Both the position numbers and the translations under genes were made by a program. A DNA stretch of 64,000 nt. Source: Winogradskyella eximia (lineage in GTDB: Bacteria; Bacteroidota; Bacteroidia; Flavobacteriales; Flavobacteriaceae). Location: the NCBI RefSeq assembly GCF_003386165.1, contig NZ_QRDV01000002.1, positions 1-64,000 of the forward strand. Direction: 5' to 3'. The notes below the pieces were generated by a model. That model was not told where the DNA came from. It did no database searches and saw only the letters and a program-made list of their open reading frames with translations. Within the stretch, counting starts at the first letter, position 1. Every line of letters begins with the position of its first letter. This document shows positions 8,078 to 17,331 of the stretch, piece by piece.

Positions 8078-8686
8078 TTAATCAATGTCTTTTTCTGCAT
8101 CACGATGTTCTACCAATTCTATAATCTCTTCAGGCGATAAATAATACTTTTGAATCCGATCTTTATACGATTGGGTGATATCTGCATTATTCAATATAAA
8201 ATCTTTGGTTTTTAAAATGTAATCTTCCATACCATGTGCAACAGCAAATGAATCTGCGGCACGTTCGGCTTCAACAATATGATTCTGCGAAAACAAATAC
8301 TTTAGTCCAAACCAAATGAGGTTGAGCTTGCTTCGATTTTGATAATCCATAATATGACCTAATTCATGACCAATCCACCCAATAAAAATAGCATCTGGAA
8401 TATGTCGTGTTAAAAATTCCTTATCTGCAATCTTGAATTTTTCACTAATAAGAATCACATAATGTCGATTTTTTCTACTCTTAAGGAAACTGCCAAATGT
8501 TGGTCTGGCTTGCATAGTCGATTTCTTAATGTTTTTCTTAAACCGAAATTCTATTTTGGTGTCCTTCAACTGCGGATAATATGCTAAAGCTTTATTAACA
8601 GTTGTCTTTATATCTTCTGGTATCTTGTGCTGTGCACTCATAGTGTGGTTTAGGCTTAGAATAATGATGATTATGAAATGTTTCAT
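8078..8686 (-). CDS. Secreted HExxH metallopeptidase-like protein
   Basis: A 202-residue protein with an N-terminal export signal (about residues 1-18, ending SAQ). It carries a zinc-peptidase motif HELGH at residues 107-111, followed about 28 residues later by EAERAAD (139-145). That can supply the third, Glu, ligand of a gluzincin-type site. A possible membrane-contacting stretch (LIWFGLKYLF) lies between them. It is short for an M48 peptidase and lacks the multi-helix membrane part, so it is probably a small periplasmic or secreted peptidase of unknown substrate. It is monocistronic and convergent with the GH3 gene. Confidence 0.7.
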   Translation of the reverse strand: MKHFIIIIILSLNHTMSAQHKIPEDIKTTVNKALAYYPQLKDTKIEFRFKKNIKKSTMQARPTFGSFLKSRKNRHYVILISEKFKIADKEFLTRHIPDAIFIGWIGHELGHIMDYQNRSKLNLIWFGLKYLFSQNHIVEAERAADSFAVAHGMEDYILKTKDFILNNADITQSYKDRIQKYYLSPEEIIELVEHRDAEKDID

Positions 8687-8824
8687 ATGTTAGAAAATTA
8701 AGGCTTAAATCTGTTGTTGTTTACATGATATCATCAAAATATTAACCCATTTGAATTCCTAATAATTAACATTTTGAAATAAGCATTAATTTTTAGATTA
8801 CTACAAATGGAAGCAATCATAAGC

Positions 8825-8875
8825 TACTATATGTAGTATTTTTGTGGTTAAGATTTTAACTTAAGATTTAGGAGG
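8825..8875 (+). promoter_or_regulatory. Promoter, dyad and strong Shine-Dalgarno for the radical-SAM gene
   Basis: TATTTTTG at 8837-8844 fits the -7 consensus TAnnTTTG and overlaps a small dyad TACTA-TATG-TAGTA (8825-8838). A full AGGAGG (8870-8875) sits 7 bases before the TTG start at 8883. Strong Shine-Dalgarno sequences are uncommon in this phylum and here support the non-ATG start. Confidence 0.6.
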
Positions 8876-8882
8876 AAAATAT

Positions 8883-10145
8883 TTGTCTTTTCAACGTACC
8901 CAAGAAAAATTAAAAATACTAGCAGATGCTGCAAAGTATGACGTATCGTGTTCGTCTAGCGGAAGTAAACGCGCTAACACCAATAAAGGATTAGGAGATG
9001 CTACAGGCATGGGAATTTGTCATTCCTATACGGAAGATGGTCGCTGTGTATCTTTATTAAAAATTCTATTAACTAACCATTGCATTTTTGATTGTGCTTA
9101 TTGCGTTACCCGAAAAAGTAATGATGTAAAACGTGCCGCTTTTAAAGTGCAAGAAGTGGTGGATTTAACCATTAATTTTTACCGCAGAAATTATATTGAA
9201 GGGCTTTTTCTCAGTTCAGGTATTTTTAAAAGTGCGGATTATACCATGGAACGTTTGGTGGCTGTTGCAAAGAAATTAAGACTTGAAGAAAATTTTAACG
9301 GCTATATTCATCTAAAATCTATTCCTGGAGCGTCGGATGAATTGATGCGTGAAGCCGGACTCTACGCAGATCGGTTAAGTGTGAATATTGAAATTCCGAC
9401 CGAAGCCGGACTCAAAAAATTAGCGCCAGACAAAAAGCGTGAAGATTTTATAAAACCGATGGTGAAGGTGAAAAATGAAATCATTCAATATAATGCCGAA
9501 AAGAAAATCATTAAAAGCACACCAAAATTTGCGCCTGCTGGTCAGAGCACACAAATGATTATTGGAGCTAGTGGTGAGAATGATTTTCAGATTATGCAAA
9601 CCTCAAATCACTTTTACAAAAGCTATAATTTAAAACGTGTGTATTATTCAGGTTATGTACCTATTAGTTATGATGATCGTTTACCACAAATTGGCAGTGC
9701 TGTACCAATGCTTCGTGAAAATAGATTGTATCAAACCGATTGGCTCATGCGTTTTTATGGTTTTGATGTCAGTGAAATTTTAAACGAACAACATCAAAAT
9801 TTAGATTTAGATGTAGATCCTAAATTGAGTTGGGCATTACGGAATCTTCATGAATTTCCTGTTGATGTGAATACAGCGGACCAGCGTATGTTAGCCAGAA
9901 TTCCTGGTTTAGGAATGAAATCGGTGTTTAAAATTATAAATGCCAGACGCTTTAGAAAATTGAATTGGGAACATCTTAAAAAAATAGGAGTGGCGTTAAA
10001 TAGAGCACAATACTTTATGGTCTGTGATAGCAATCAGTTTGAAAAACGGGATTTAACTTCAGAAAAGATCAAAGGCTTAATCCTTCAAAATTCAACGAGT
10101 AAGTATCAGAAAATGTTGAGTAATCAATTAAGCTTATTCGGATAG
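8883..10145 (+). CDS. Putative DNA modification/repair radical SAM protein
   Basis: A 420-residue radical SAM protein of the TIGR03916 type (rSAM linked to a UDG-like partner). The 4Fe-4S/SAM motif CxxxCxxC is CIFDCAYC (Cys67, Cys71, Cys74). The C-terminal part carries a helix-hairpin-helix DNA-binding segment (ARIPGLGMKSVFKIINARRF, near residues 335-360), as in DNA repair enzymes. Translation starts at TTG, supported by an AGGAGG seven bases upstream and by the family start. The stop codon abuts the ATG of the next gene, its constant partner. A DNA-repair role is suggested for the pair by domain content, but the reaction is not established as far as I know. Confidence 0.9.
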   Translation: MSFQRTQEKLKILADAAKYDVSCSSSGSKRANTNKGLGDATGMGICHSYTEDGRCVSLLKILLTNHCIFDCAYCVTRKSNDVKRAAFKVQEVVDLTINFYRRNYIEGLFLSSGIFKSADYTMERLVAVAKKLRLEENFNGYIHLKSIPGASDELMREAGLYADRLSVNIEIPTEAGLKKLAPDKKREDFIKPMVKVKNEIIQYNAEKKIIKSTPKFAPAGQSTQMIIGASGENDFQIMQTSNHFYKSYNLKRVYYSGYVPISYDDRLPQIGSAVPMLRENRLYQTDWLMRFYGFDVSEILNEQHQNLDLDVDPKLSWALRNLHEFPVDVNTADQRMLARIPGLGMKSVFKIINARRFRKLNWEHLKKIGVALNRAQYFMVCDSNQFEKRDLTSEKIKGLILQNSTSKYQKMLSNQLSLFG

Positions 10146-10919
10146 ATGCAAGCTAAAAACCTCATATACGACGGCACTTTTGATGGTTTTCTATCCACTA
10201 TTTTTTATGTATTTGAACATAAATTAAAAACGGTAACCATTCAAAATGAATTTACGGTGCAGCAAGGTTTGTTTTCGGAAAATGAATCAATTCATACTGA
10301 TGAAGTTAAGGCGAATCGTGTGTGGAAAGGTATCAAATCGAAGTTGTCATCTAACGGAAGTTACCAACTCTATTATGCTTTTTTAAGTGAAGAGGTAGGA
10401 GTAGAGGACTTACTTTTAGATTATATACAGTATGCGCTTTCGCAACAAAAGAAAGTAGATAAAGATTATTCACATCCTTCCATTTTAAAAATTGCACAAA
10501 TAGCAAAATCTGTAGGACGAGAAAAGCATCGTATGGAAGCTTTTGTACGTTTTCGGTTAACTAAAGATGACATCTATTTCGCAAGTATAGAACCCGATTT
10601 TAATGTGTTGCCTTTAATTGAAAAGCATTTTAAGAGACGTTATGCCGATCAAAAATGGGTGATTTATGATATAAAACGTGGTTATGGATTATTCTATGAT
10701 TTGAAAACAGTTGAACTTATAAATATGGATTTTCCTGAGAATTTCAACTTTACTAAAACCGACAATGCATTTTTTGCCACTCAAGAATTTGAATTTCAAA
10801 AGCTATGGCAAGATTATTTTAAAGCCACCAATATTGCCTCTCGAAAAAACATGAAACTTCATATTAGACACGTGCCAAAACGGTATTGGAAGTATTTAAG
10901 TGAAAAGCAACCTAATTAG
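10146..10919 (+). CDS. TIGR03915/DUF4130 family putative DNA repair protein
   Basis: A 257-residue partner of the radical SAM protein; its ATG directly follows that gene's stop. Family features include the opening YDGTFDGFLSTIFYVFEHK, the middle KSVGREKHRMEAFVRFR block, and the ending ARKNMKLHIRHVPKRYWKYL-like stretch (here SRKNMKLHIRHVPKRYWKYL). The family is described as SAM-linked DNA repair, and in many bacteria is fused or paired with a uracil-DNA-glycosylase-like domain; no separate UDG domain is recognisable to me here. It overlaps the convergent FAD protein gene by 8 bases at the 3' ends. Confidence 0.88.
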   Translation: MQAKNLIYDGTFDGFLSTIFYVFEHKLKTVTIQNEFTVQQGLFSENESIHTDEVKANRVWKGIKSKLSSNGSYQLYYAFLSEEVGVEDLLLDYIQYALSQQKKVDKDYSHPSILKIAQIAKSVGREKHRMEAFVRFRLTKDDIYFASIEPDFNVLPLIEKHFKRRYADQKWVIYDIKRGYGLFYDLKTVELINMDFPENFNFTKTDNAFFATQEFEFQKLWQDYFKATNIASRKNMKLHIRHVPKRYWKYLSEKQPN

Positions 10920-12633
10920 CGTTTAGACGCTTCACGTAAGCTTTTGCCCAATCTTCAATACGTGGTCCAAAACATTCTAAAATAGCATCCACACCAATCA
11001 CGCTACCTTTGGCCAAACGACCTAAAACAGCAATAGGCGCATCGTCTTTAGCTTCTGGTGTAATGACATAACTATCAGCAGTTGTTTCGATGCCTAATTT
11101 TGAATGGATAGGTTGTATTAAATCATTTTGAAGTAAATCTTTAATTAAAGGAGTGTTGACTTCAAGTAATTTTGGGGAATCTAAAACACTATTAATCATT
11201 ACAGAACAGGTGATGGTTTTATTATTAGAGTTTTTTAAAGTCCAGCCTTCCGCTGTCAACTCTATATCAGGATCAGTGATAAAGTCCAATATCAATATAT
11301 CTGCATCAACCAAAGCTAAAACTTGCTGCATACTTTCAATCGGTGGTCCGTAAGAATAACGTTTACTGCGTTCGTCTAAGGCAATCACTTTTTCTATAAT
11401 GTCATTATTCACATTAGAATGCGAAAAAGCTTTGTATAAGGTCGGCTGACAATGACGCCAAACTTGTCCGATGCAATAATCGAGAGAAACAGGAATGGTG
11501 CCTAAAGCCATTTCAATATAATTCTGAATCAGTTGATACGTTGAATTATTAGAATCTTGAATTAATGGATGGTTATAATGGTCATCATTTAACCAATTTA
11601 AGATTATGGCCTCTAATTCAGAAGAACTTAAATCATGCAAAATACCGTTCGATTTTAAGTCTAAATAGACACGCGATATAATTTTAGCAATAGGATGCGT
11701 TAAAAAATCAATGGTATCTGTTTCAGTGGTTTGGTGTGAAACGGCTTCGATTTCAGATTTAAAACTATCTAATTCTTCTTTCGTAGGTTGGTACCACGAA
11801 TCAGTACTTTCGTTTAGAGGCTTCGGAACTAATGGTAAGCCGTCTAATGAAAACGGAATTAGTTTTAAATCTTGAGACTTGCTCTTATAATAAATGGTTT
11901 CAAAAGTGTCATTATTTATCACTTTAAAATTTCCAAAATCATTAATGGTAAGATAACGCATTACATCAATCATAGCTAGGCCAAAACCTCTAATGCCAAT
12001 ATTGATATTCGTATTATTTCTAATAGACTTAAGTTGCGTAATTGGGTAAGCATTTTCAAAAAGCGTTAAAGAATTATGCGATGCTACATGCCATTGCCAT
12101 TTTTGTAATTGGTCAGAAAGTGTTGTGGATTGGTGCCCAATAGTTAAAAGTATATCATCACATTGCAAAGAACCTTTATTGGTTATGATCTCTAGTTTTT
12201 CGTTTTTTAGATTAATGTTTTTTACTTCCGCTTTCTTAAACTTATAAGTTTCTAATTCCTTTAAAGCAATCTCTATTGATTTGTATCGTGCATTAAGATA
12301 ATTTCCGAGTTTGTTTCGTGCCGGAAAAGTATCAGGTTCATCACTGTTTTGAGAAAATTGACACCAATCATGATAGGACGGAAAAGATTCAATTGTCTGA
12401 TTACTATATTTAATTTTAGGTCGTCTTTCAATACCAACTAAAGCACGTTCCGTAATATTAATCCAATTGGAATCGGGTTGCGATTTATCCCAAACATTTC
12501 CGGTGCCTGGACTCCTAGTTGCATCAAAAACATATATACCAATGATTTTATTGGCGTTGCTAAGCGCATTGAGAAGCTGCTCTAAAGCGTATAGACCTCG
12601 TGGTCCCATGCCTATAATTGCAAGTTGTTTCAT
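10912..12633 (-). CDS. FAD/NAD(P)-binding protein
   Basis: A roughly 573-residue flavoprotein-like protein. It starts with a dinucleotide-binding motif, IIGMGPRGLYALEQL (GxGxxG at residues 8-13), and has the large inserted helical region typical of COG4529-type FAD/NAD(P)-binding proteins. A second conserved block near the end reads APIAVLGRLAKGSVIGVDAI. The substrate is unknown, and no partner reductase is nearby. I set the start at the ATG at 12631-12633, not the one 27 bases upstream. The upstream one abuts a terminator hairpin (12653-12678), and the Rossmann strand begins right after the inner Met. Confidence 0.75.
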   Translation of the reverse strand: MKQLAIIGMGPRGLYALEQLLNALSNANKIIGIYVFDATRSPGTGNVWDKSQPDSNWINITERALVGIERRPKIKYSNQTIESFPSYHDWCQFSQNSDEPDTFPARNKLGNYLNARYKSIEIALKELETYKFKKAEVKNINLKNEKLEIITNKGSLQCDDILLTIGHQSTTLSDQLQKWQWHVASHNSLTLFENAYPITQLKSIRNNTNINIGIRGFGLAMIDVMRYLTINDFGNFKVINNDTFETIYYKSKSQDLKLIPFSLDGLPLVPKPLNESTDSWYQPTKEELDSFKSEIEAVSHQTTETDTIDFLTHPIAKIISRVYLDLKSNGILHDLSSSELEAIILNWLNDDHYNHPLIQDSNNSTYQLIQNYIEMALGTIPVSLDYCIGQVWRHCQPTLYKAFSHSNVNNDIIEKVIALDERSKRYSYGPPIESMQQVLALVDADILILDFITDPDIELTAEGWTLKNSNNKTITCSVMINSVLDSPKLLEVNTPLIKDLLQNDLIQPIHSKLGIETTADSYVITPEAKDDAPIAVLGRLAKGSVIGVDAILECFGPRIEDWAKAYVKRLNAN

Positions 12634-12650
12634 GTGAATTAAAAATAATA

Positions 12651-12678
12651 AAAAAACCACCTCATTAAAGGTGGTTTT
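12651..12678 (-). terminator. Terminator between the outer-membrane protein gene and the FAD protein gene
   Basis: AAAACCACCT (12653-12662), a 6-base loop and AGGTGGTTTT (12669-12678) form a 10-bp stem followed on the minus strand by a U-run. It closes the gene at 12700-13197, 21 bases after its stop. Confidence 0.88.
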
Positions 12679-12699
12679 GATATATAATTTATAAAAATT

Positions 12700-13197
12700 T
12701 TAAAATTGATATCTTACACCTAATGCAATATCGAGATCAAGATTGTTGTTGTCATAATCCTTATCTCCAAATCCAAGCTCTGGCCTAAAATCTAAGGATA
12801 GCAATAAAGGGAAATCAAAACTGTATTCTATACCAATATCTCCTGCAATAAAAGCAAAGGTTTCATTATAATCTTTATTGTTGTTATTGTAATTGTCAAA
12901 ACTGTAAGAGCCAAATCCACCTCCAGCACCTGCATACCAATTAAATCCACCTTCAATGTTCCAAACCCATTGGTAAAGCCCAGCTAATTTAAAGCCGCTG
13001 TATTTATCTCGACTTCTCCATCCCAAATCTACTTCTAATCTATTGTTGTCACCTAAAGCACGTTGGTAAGAAACTTCTGTGCCAAAGCCGTCACTATCTC
13101 CAAGTCTTAAACCGATGGCATTTTTTGAAATGTCTTGAGCCATAGTGACAGTTGTAAATGCAAAAAGTGATATCCCTAATAAAAATAATTTCTTCAT
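12700..13197 (-). CDS. Small outer-membrane beta-barrel-like protein
   Basis: A 165-residue protein with a signal peptide (MKKLFLLGISLFAFTTVTMA, cut before QDISK). Alternating aromatic/polar strands and a terminal phenylalanine (GVRYQF) are the usual hallmarks of an outer-membrane barrel. Loops are rich in Asn and Asp. At this length it would make about eight strands. No known ligand or enzymatic role can be assigned. A TAATTTTG -7 box lies upstream (13259-13266, minus) and a terminator follows, so it forms its own unit. Confidence 0.75.
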   Translation of the reverse strand: MKKLFLLGISLFAFTTVTMAQDISKNAIGLRLGDSDGFGTEVSYQRALGDNNRLEVDLGWRSRDKYSGFKLAGLYQWVWNIEGGFNWYAGAGGGFGSYSFDNYNNNNKDYNETFAFIAGDIGIEYSFDFPLLLSLDFRPELGFGDKDYDNNNLDLDIALGVRYQF

Positions 13198-13258
13198 ATT
13201 AATTTTAAGTTTAAATTCTTAGTTTTAGCAATCTTAAAATTGCTTTTCGTTATAACGT

Positions 13259-13266
13259 CAAAATTA
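13259..13266 (-). promoter_or_regulatory. Putative -7 box for the beta-barrel protein gene
   Basis: The minus strand reads TAATTTTG (TAnnTTTG), 62 bases upstream of the start codon. A small hairpin GCAAT-CTTAAA-ATTGC lies between box and gene (13228-13243). Confidence 0.42.
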
Positions 13267-13337
13267 TGAGTAAATTGAGTGATTAGCTTTAATTTTAAGA
13301 TATAATTATAACTCGATTCAATCGATTATTAACGCTT

Positions 13338-16265
13338 ATGCAAAATGTAAATCTTAAGACACTTGAAAGCCTTAAATCTAAACTAGATGGCGAGTTACAT
13401 TTTAATGATTTAATGCGCAAACTATATGCTACAGATGCGTCTGTCTATAGAAAATTACCCTTGGCCGTTGCTTTACCAAAAAGCAAAGCAGATATTAAAC
13501 TATTAATAGATTTTGCTAAAAACCATAAGACGTCTTTAATACCAAGAACTGCTGGTACATCTTTAGCTGGACAATGTGTTGGAGAAGGTATTGTAGTTGA
13601 TGTCTCAAAACACTTTACAAGAATTTTAGATATTAATGAATCTAAGAAAACGGTAACCGTTCAGCCAGGAGTTGTACGTGATGAGTTGAATAATTATCTT
13701 AAACCATTTGGCTTATTTTTTGGTCCCAATACATCAACGTCTAATCGCTGTATGATTGGCGGAATGGTTGGCAATAATTCATCTGGAACCACTTCTATTC
13801 AATATGGTGTTACTCGTGATAAGGTTTTAAATCTGAAAACTATTTTAAGCGATGGAAGTGAAGTTGAATTTTCAAGTTTAACCTCTGTTGAATTTCATAA
13901 AAAAACAAAATTACAAACGCTTGAAGGTGATATTTATAACACTATTTTTAAAGAATTAGAGCCAAAAACTGTACAGCAAGAAATAAAAGCGAATTTCCCT
14001 AAACCTAGCATTCACCGAAGAAACACAGGTTATGCTATTGATGAGCTGATTAAATCTTCTGTTTTTACAGATTCTGATTCTGATTTTAATATGTGTCAAT
14101 TGTTAGCAGGAAGTGAAGGTACTTTAGCGTTTACAACCGAAATCACATTACAATTAGATGATTTGCCACCAATTAAAAGCGCAATGGTTGCGCTTCATTT
14201 TGAAAGTATTGAAACCTGTTTAAAATCCGTGTCGCAAGTGATGCAGCACAATTTGCATACCTGTGAAATGATGGATGATACCATTCTGAATCTCACAAAA
14301 CACAATAAAACACAGCAAGAAAACAGAGCGTTTATAGAGGGAAATCCGACTGCAATTTTAATGTGTGAGCTTAAAGCAGATTCAGATAATGAGCTTCAAA
14401 CACAAATAGATGCATTTTTAAAAACTGTTAAAGGCCTGAATTTAAGTTATGCTAGCCCTGTTTTAAAAGGTGATGATATCAATAAAGCTGTAGAGTTAAG
14501 AAAAGCAGGATTAGGACTTTTAGGAAATATTATTGGCGATAAAAAAGCAGTCGCTTGTATTGAAGACACTGCTGTTGCAATTGAAGATTTAGAGAATTAT
14601 ATATCTGAATTCACGGCATTGATGGCTGCATATCATCAAAATGCGGTTTACTATGCGCATGCTGGCGCAGGCGAGTTGCATTTACGACCAATCCTAGATT
14701 TAAAGCAAACTGAAGATGTTGTTTTATTTAGAAAGATAACGACTGATGTTGCAAAATTAGTAAAGAAGTATAACGGTTCCATGTCTGGAGAACATGGTGA
14801 TGGTATAGTGAGGGCAGAGTTTATTCCGTTAATGATTGGTGAAGCTAATTATCAAATTTTAAAACGAATTAAATCGGCTTTTGATTCTGAAAACATCTTT
14901 AATCCTCATAAAATAGTTGATGCTTATCCTATGGATAAAAATCTACGCTATGAAGTGGACAGAAAAGAACCAGAAATTGAAACATTATTAGATTTTTCGA
15001 GTTCGCAAGGTATTTTACGCGAAGCAGAAAAATGTAATGGTTCTGGTGATTGCAGAAAATTACCCGAATTTGGTGGTACTATGTGTCCTAGTTTTAGAGC
15101 TACCAGAAACGAAAAAGATACCACTAGAGCGAGAGCAAATGCACTAAGAGAATTCTTAACGCATTCTGAAAAAGCAAACAAGTTTAACCACGAAGAATTA
15201 AAGCAAGTTTTCGATTTATGTTTAAGTTGTAAAGCTTGCGCAAGCGAATGTCCAAGTAGTGTAAATGTAGCGAGTTTAAAAGCTGAATTTCAGTACCAAT
15301 ATCAAAAAGCAAATGGTGTGCCTTTTAGAACAAAATTATTTGCTTATAACAATAAAATTAATGATTTTGCGAGTCGTGTACCAAGGCTTACAAATTTTAT
15401 GTTTTCTAATGGTTTTACAAGTTCAATTATAAAATCTATTGGAGGCATTGCTAAAGAAAGAAGTATTCCTTTAATTTCGATTAAAAGTTTAGATAAAGAG
15501 TTTAAGTTATTTAAAAACGAGTTAGTTAAAAAAAATCACATAAAAGAAGTGTATCTGTTTAACGACGAATTCACAAATCATTTAGATACAGAAATTGGTA
15601 TTGATGCTATTGAACTTTTAAGTCGTTTAAATTATAAAGTTTCTATCATTTCTCATGCAGAATCAGGTAGAGCAATGCTCTCAAAAGGCTTGGTTGCAGA
15701 GGCGAAAAAAATGGCGAATAATAATGTTTTAAAATTTAAAAACTTAGTATCAGAAAACACACCATTAATTGGTATTGAACCTTCGGCTATTTTAACTTTT
15801 AAAGATGAATATATTAAATTGGCTGATGACAAAGAATCTGCAAAATCTATTGCAAAAAACACCTTTATTATTGAAGAATTTATTGAGCAAGAAATCGGAT
15901 TAGGAAACATAACATCAGAACAATTTACCAAAGAAGAAAAGATCATTAAATTTCATGGTCATTGCCATCAAAAGGCATTAGCGAATCAAAAGTCGAGTTT
16001 TGATGTTTTAAACTTACCAGAAAACTACAAAGTAACCATTATCCCGAGTGGTTGTTGCGGAATGGCAGGAAGTTTTGGTTACGAAAAAGAACATTATGAA
16101 GTCAGTATGCAAATAGGCGAGCAAACGTTATTTCCTGCGGTAAGAAAAGCTTCAAAAGCGACTTGTATTTCTGCTAACGGAACAAGTTGCAGACATCAAA
16201 TAAAAGACGGAACTGGCAGAGTGGCTAAGCATCCTATCTCTATTTTAAAGGAGGCTTTACTTTAA
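13338..16265 (+). CDS. FAD-linked and Fe-S-binding D-2-hydroxyacid dehydrogenase, YdiJ/Dld-II type
   Basis: A 975-residue three-part oxidoreductase. The N-terminal FAD_binding_4 domain (about 30-270) has PRTAGTSLAGQCVGEGIVVD and the GGMVGNNSSGTTS loop. The FAD-oxidase C domain (270-535) has SGEHGDGIVRAEF. A ferredoxin-like part follows with Cys clusters CNGSGDC (near 565) and CLSCKACASECP (near 627). The C-terminal heterodisulfide-reductase-like CCG domain has HCHQKA (near 875) and SGCCGMAGSFG (near 905). Fused enzymes of this layout oxidise D-2-hydroxyacids such as D-2-hydroxyglutarate, D-lactate or glycolate and pass electrons on through the clusters; the substrate here is not determined. 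It has no signal peptide and is probably cytoplasmic at the membrane. Its 3' end overlaps the convergent phosphoesterase gene by 9 bases. Confidence 0.9.
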   Translation: MQNVNLKTLESLKSKLDGELHFNDLMRKLYATDASVYRKLPLAVALPKSKADIKLLIDFAKNHKTSLIPRTAGTSLAGQCVGEGIVVDVSKHFTRILDINESKKTVTVQPGVVRDELNNYLKPFGLFFGPNTSTSNRCMIGGMVGNNSSGTTSIQYGVTRDKVLNLKTILSDGSEVEFSSLTSVEFHKKTKLQTLEGDIYNTIFKELEPKTVQQEIKANFPKPSIHRRNTGYAIDELIKSSVFTDSDSDFNMCQLLAGSEGTLAFTTEITLQLDDLPPIKSAMVALHFESIETCLKSVSQVMQHNLHTCEMMDDTILNLTKHNKTQQENRAFIEGNPTAILMCELKADSDNELQTQIDAFLKTVKGLNLSYASPVLKGDDINKAVELRKAGLGLLGNIIGDKKAVACIEDTAVAIEDLENYISEFTALMAAYHQNAVYYAHAGAGELHLRPILDLKQTEDVVLFRKITTDVAKLVKKYNGSMSGEHGDGIVRAEFIPLMIGEANYQILKRIKSAFDSENIFNPHKIVDAYPMDKNLRYEVDRKEPEIETLLDFSSSQGILREAEKCNGSGDCRKLPEFGGTMCPSFRATRNEKDTTRARANALREFLTHSEKANKFNHEELKQVFDLCLSCKACASECPSSVNVASLKAEFQYQYQKANGVPFRTKLFAYNNKINDFASRVPRLTNFMFSNGFTSSIIKSIGGIAKERSIPLISIKSLDKEFKLFKNELVKKNHIKEVYLFNDEFTNHLDTEIGIDAIELLSRLNYKVSIISHAESGRAMLSKGLVAEAKKMANNNVLKFKNLVSENTPLIGIEPSAILTFKDEYIKLADDKESAKSIAKNTFIIEEFIEQEIGLGNITSEQFTKEEKIIKFHGHCHQKALANQKSSFDVLNLPENYKVTIIPSGCCGMAGSFGYEKEHYEVSMQIGEQTLFPAVRKASKATCISANGTSCRHQIKDGTGRVAKHPISILKEALL

Positions 16266-17123
16266 TTTATTTTTTTTCTTCTTTTTAGATTTAGGTTGCT
16301 CAACTATAGTAATTGCAGCTATTAAATCATTCATGTTCATGTCTTTTATATCTTCATCAGCATAAAAAGCGGATAATTTATCTTTGTTGTAGTTGTAGAT
16401 TTTCCAGCGTTTAAATTGATATTCTAAAGCGGTAAAGTTTTCAACCCAATCACCAGAATTCAAATACATTGTTTTACCGCGTTTGTTTCCTACTTGTAAC
16501 ATTTTAGGTTGGTGAATATGACCACAAATCACATAATCATATCCATTTTCAATAGCCAAATCTGTCGCTACTTTTTCAAAATCATTGATATATTTTACGG
16601 CACCTTTTACACTGTTTTTTATCTTTTGAGATAAGGAATAACGCTCTTTTCCTAATTTATCGGAACACCAATTCATCACTCGATTGATAAGTATAAGAAA
16701 ATCGTAGCCATAACCACCAAGTTTAGCGAGCCATTTGGCATTTTGTATAGAAATATCAAAAACGTCACCATGGAAAAACCAAGCACGTTTTCCGTCTAAC
16801 TCTAAAACTAGTTTATTCACTATAGAAATGTTTCCAATTTCGGTATCTGCAAATTTTCGTAACATTTCGTCATGGTTGCCAGTAATATAAATGACTTCAG
16901 TACCATTAGCTGCAAAATCCATAATCTTTTTTATAACAGAGAGATGAGATTTAGGAAAGTATCGCTTTTTGAATTGCCAAATATCTACAATGTCACCATT
17001 TAAAATCAGTTTTTTAGGCTCAATACTATTTAGATATGTTAATAGTTGCTTAGCGTGACAGCCATATGTGCCAAGATGCACATCAGATATAACCGCAATT
17101 TCAACCTTTCGTTTTATTTTCAC
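16257..17123 (-). CDS. LpxH-like UDP-2,3-diacylglucosamine diphosphatase family metallophosphoesterase
   Basis: A 288-residue calcineurin-like phosphoesterase with all metal-binding blocks: SDVHLGTYG near the N-terminus, LNGDIVDIWQF, ITGNHDEML, FFHGDVFD and ICGHIHQPKM. The order and the HGD block match the LpxH group, which cleaves the pyrophosphate of UDP-diacylglucosamine in lipid A synthesis at the cytoplasmic membrane face. The Lys-rich tail (residues 278-288) is unusual and could aid membrane binding. LpxH-like paralogues of other function exist in Bacteroidota, so the exact substrate is not certain. Confidence 0.82.
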   Translation of the reverse strand: MKIKRKVEIAVISDVHLGTYGCHAKQLLTYLNSIEPKKLILNGDIVDIWQFKKRYFPKSHLSVIKKIMDFAANGTEVIYITGNHDEMLRKFADTEIGNISIVNKLVLELDGKRAWFFHGDVFDISIQNAKWLAKLGGYGYDFLILINRVMNWCSDKLGKERYSLSQKIKNSVKGAVKYINDFEKVATDLAIENGYDYVICGHIHQPKMLQVGNKRGKTMYLNSGDWVENFTALEYQFKRWKIYNYNKDKLSAFYADEDIKDMNMNDLIAAITIVEQPKSKKKKKNKLK

Positions 17124-17266
17124 GATATTAAAATTATTATGACAAAGAACTTTAATCTTTTTAAGATTTGGGTTAACCTATAATTAACTAATTATGAGTT
17201 AATTGTTATTATTATATTACCTAAAGATTAATAACATAAAAGCATAAATATTTAGTTGACAACAGA

Positions 17267-17288
17267 GGAAATACAGTGTGGTATTTCC
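17267..17288 (+). promoter_or_regulatory. Hairpin in the aroC leader
   Basis: GGAAATAC (17267-17274), loop AGTGTG, GTATTTCC (17281-17288) form a perfect 8-bp stem followed by ATTTTT, 43 bases before the aroC start. It could be an operator dyad or a weak attenuator; I cannot tell which. Confidence 0.4.
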
Positions 17289-17331
17289 ATTTTTATAATA
17301 ATACAATTACATTAGCGTAAAATAAATTGTA

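Noticed and set aside
12634-12660. Upstream start for the FAD/NAD(P)-binding protein
   Set aside because: The added residues abut a terminator stem and precede the conserved Rossmann start.
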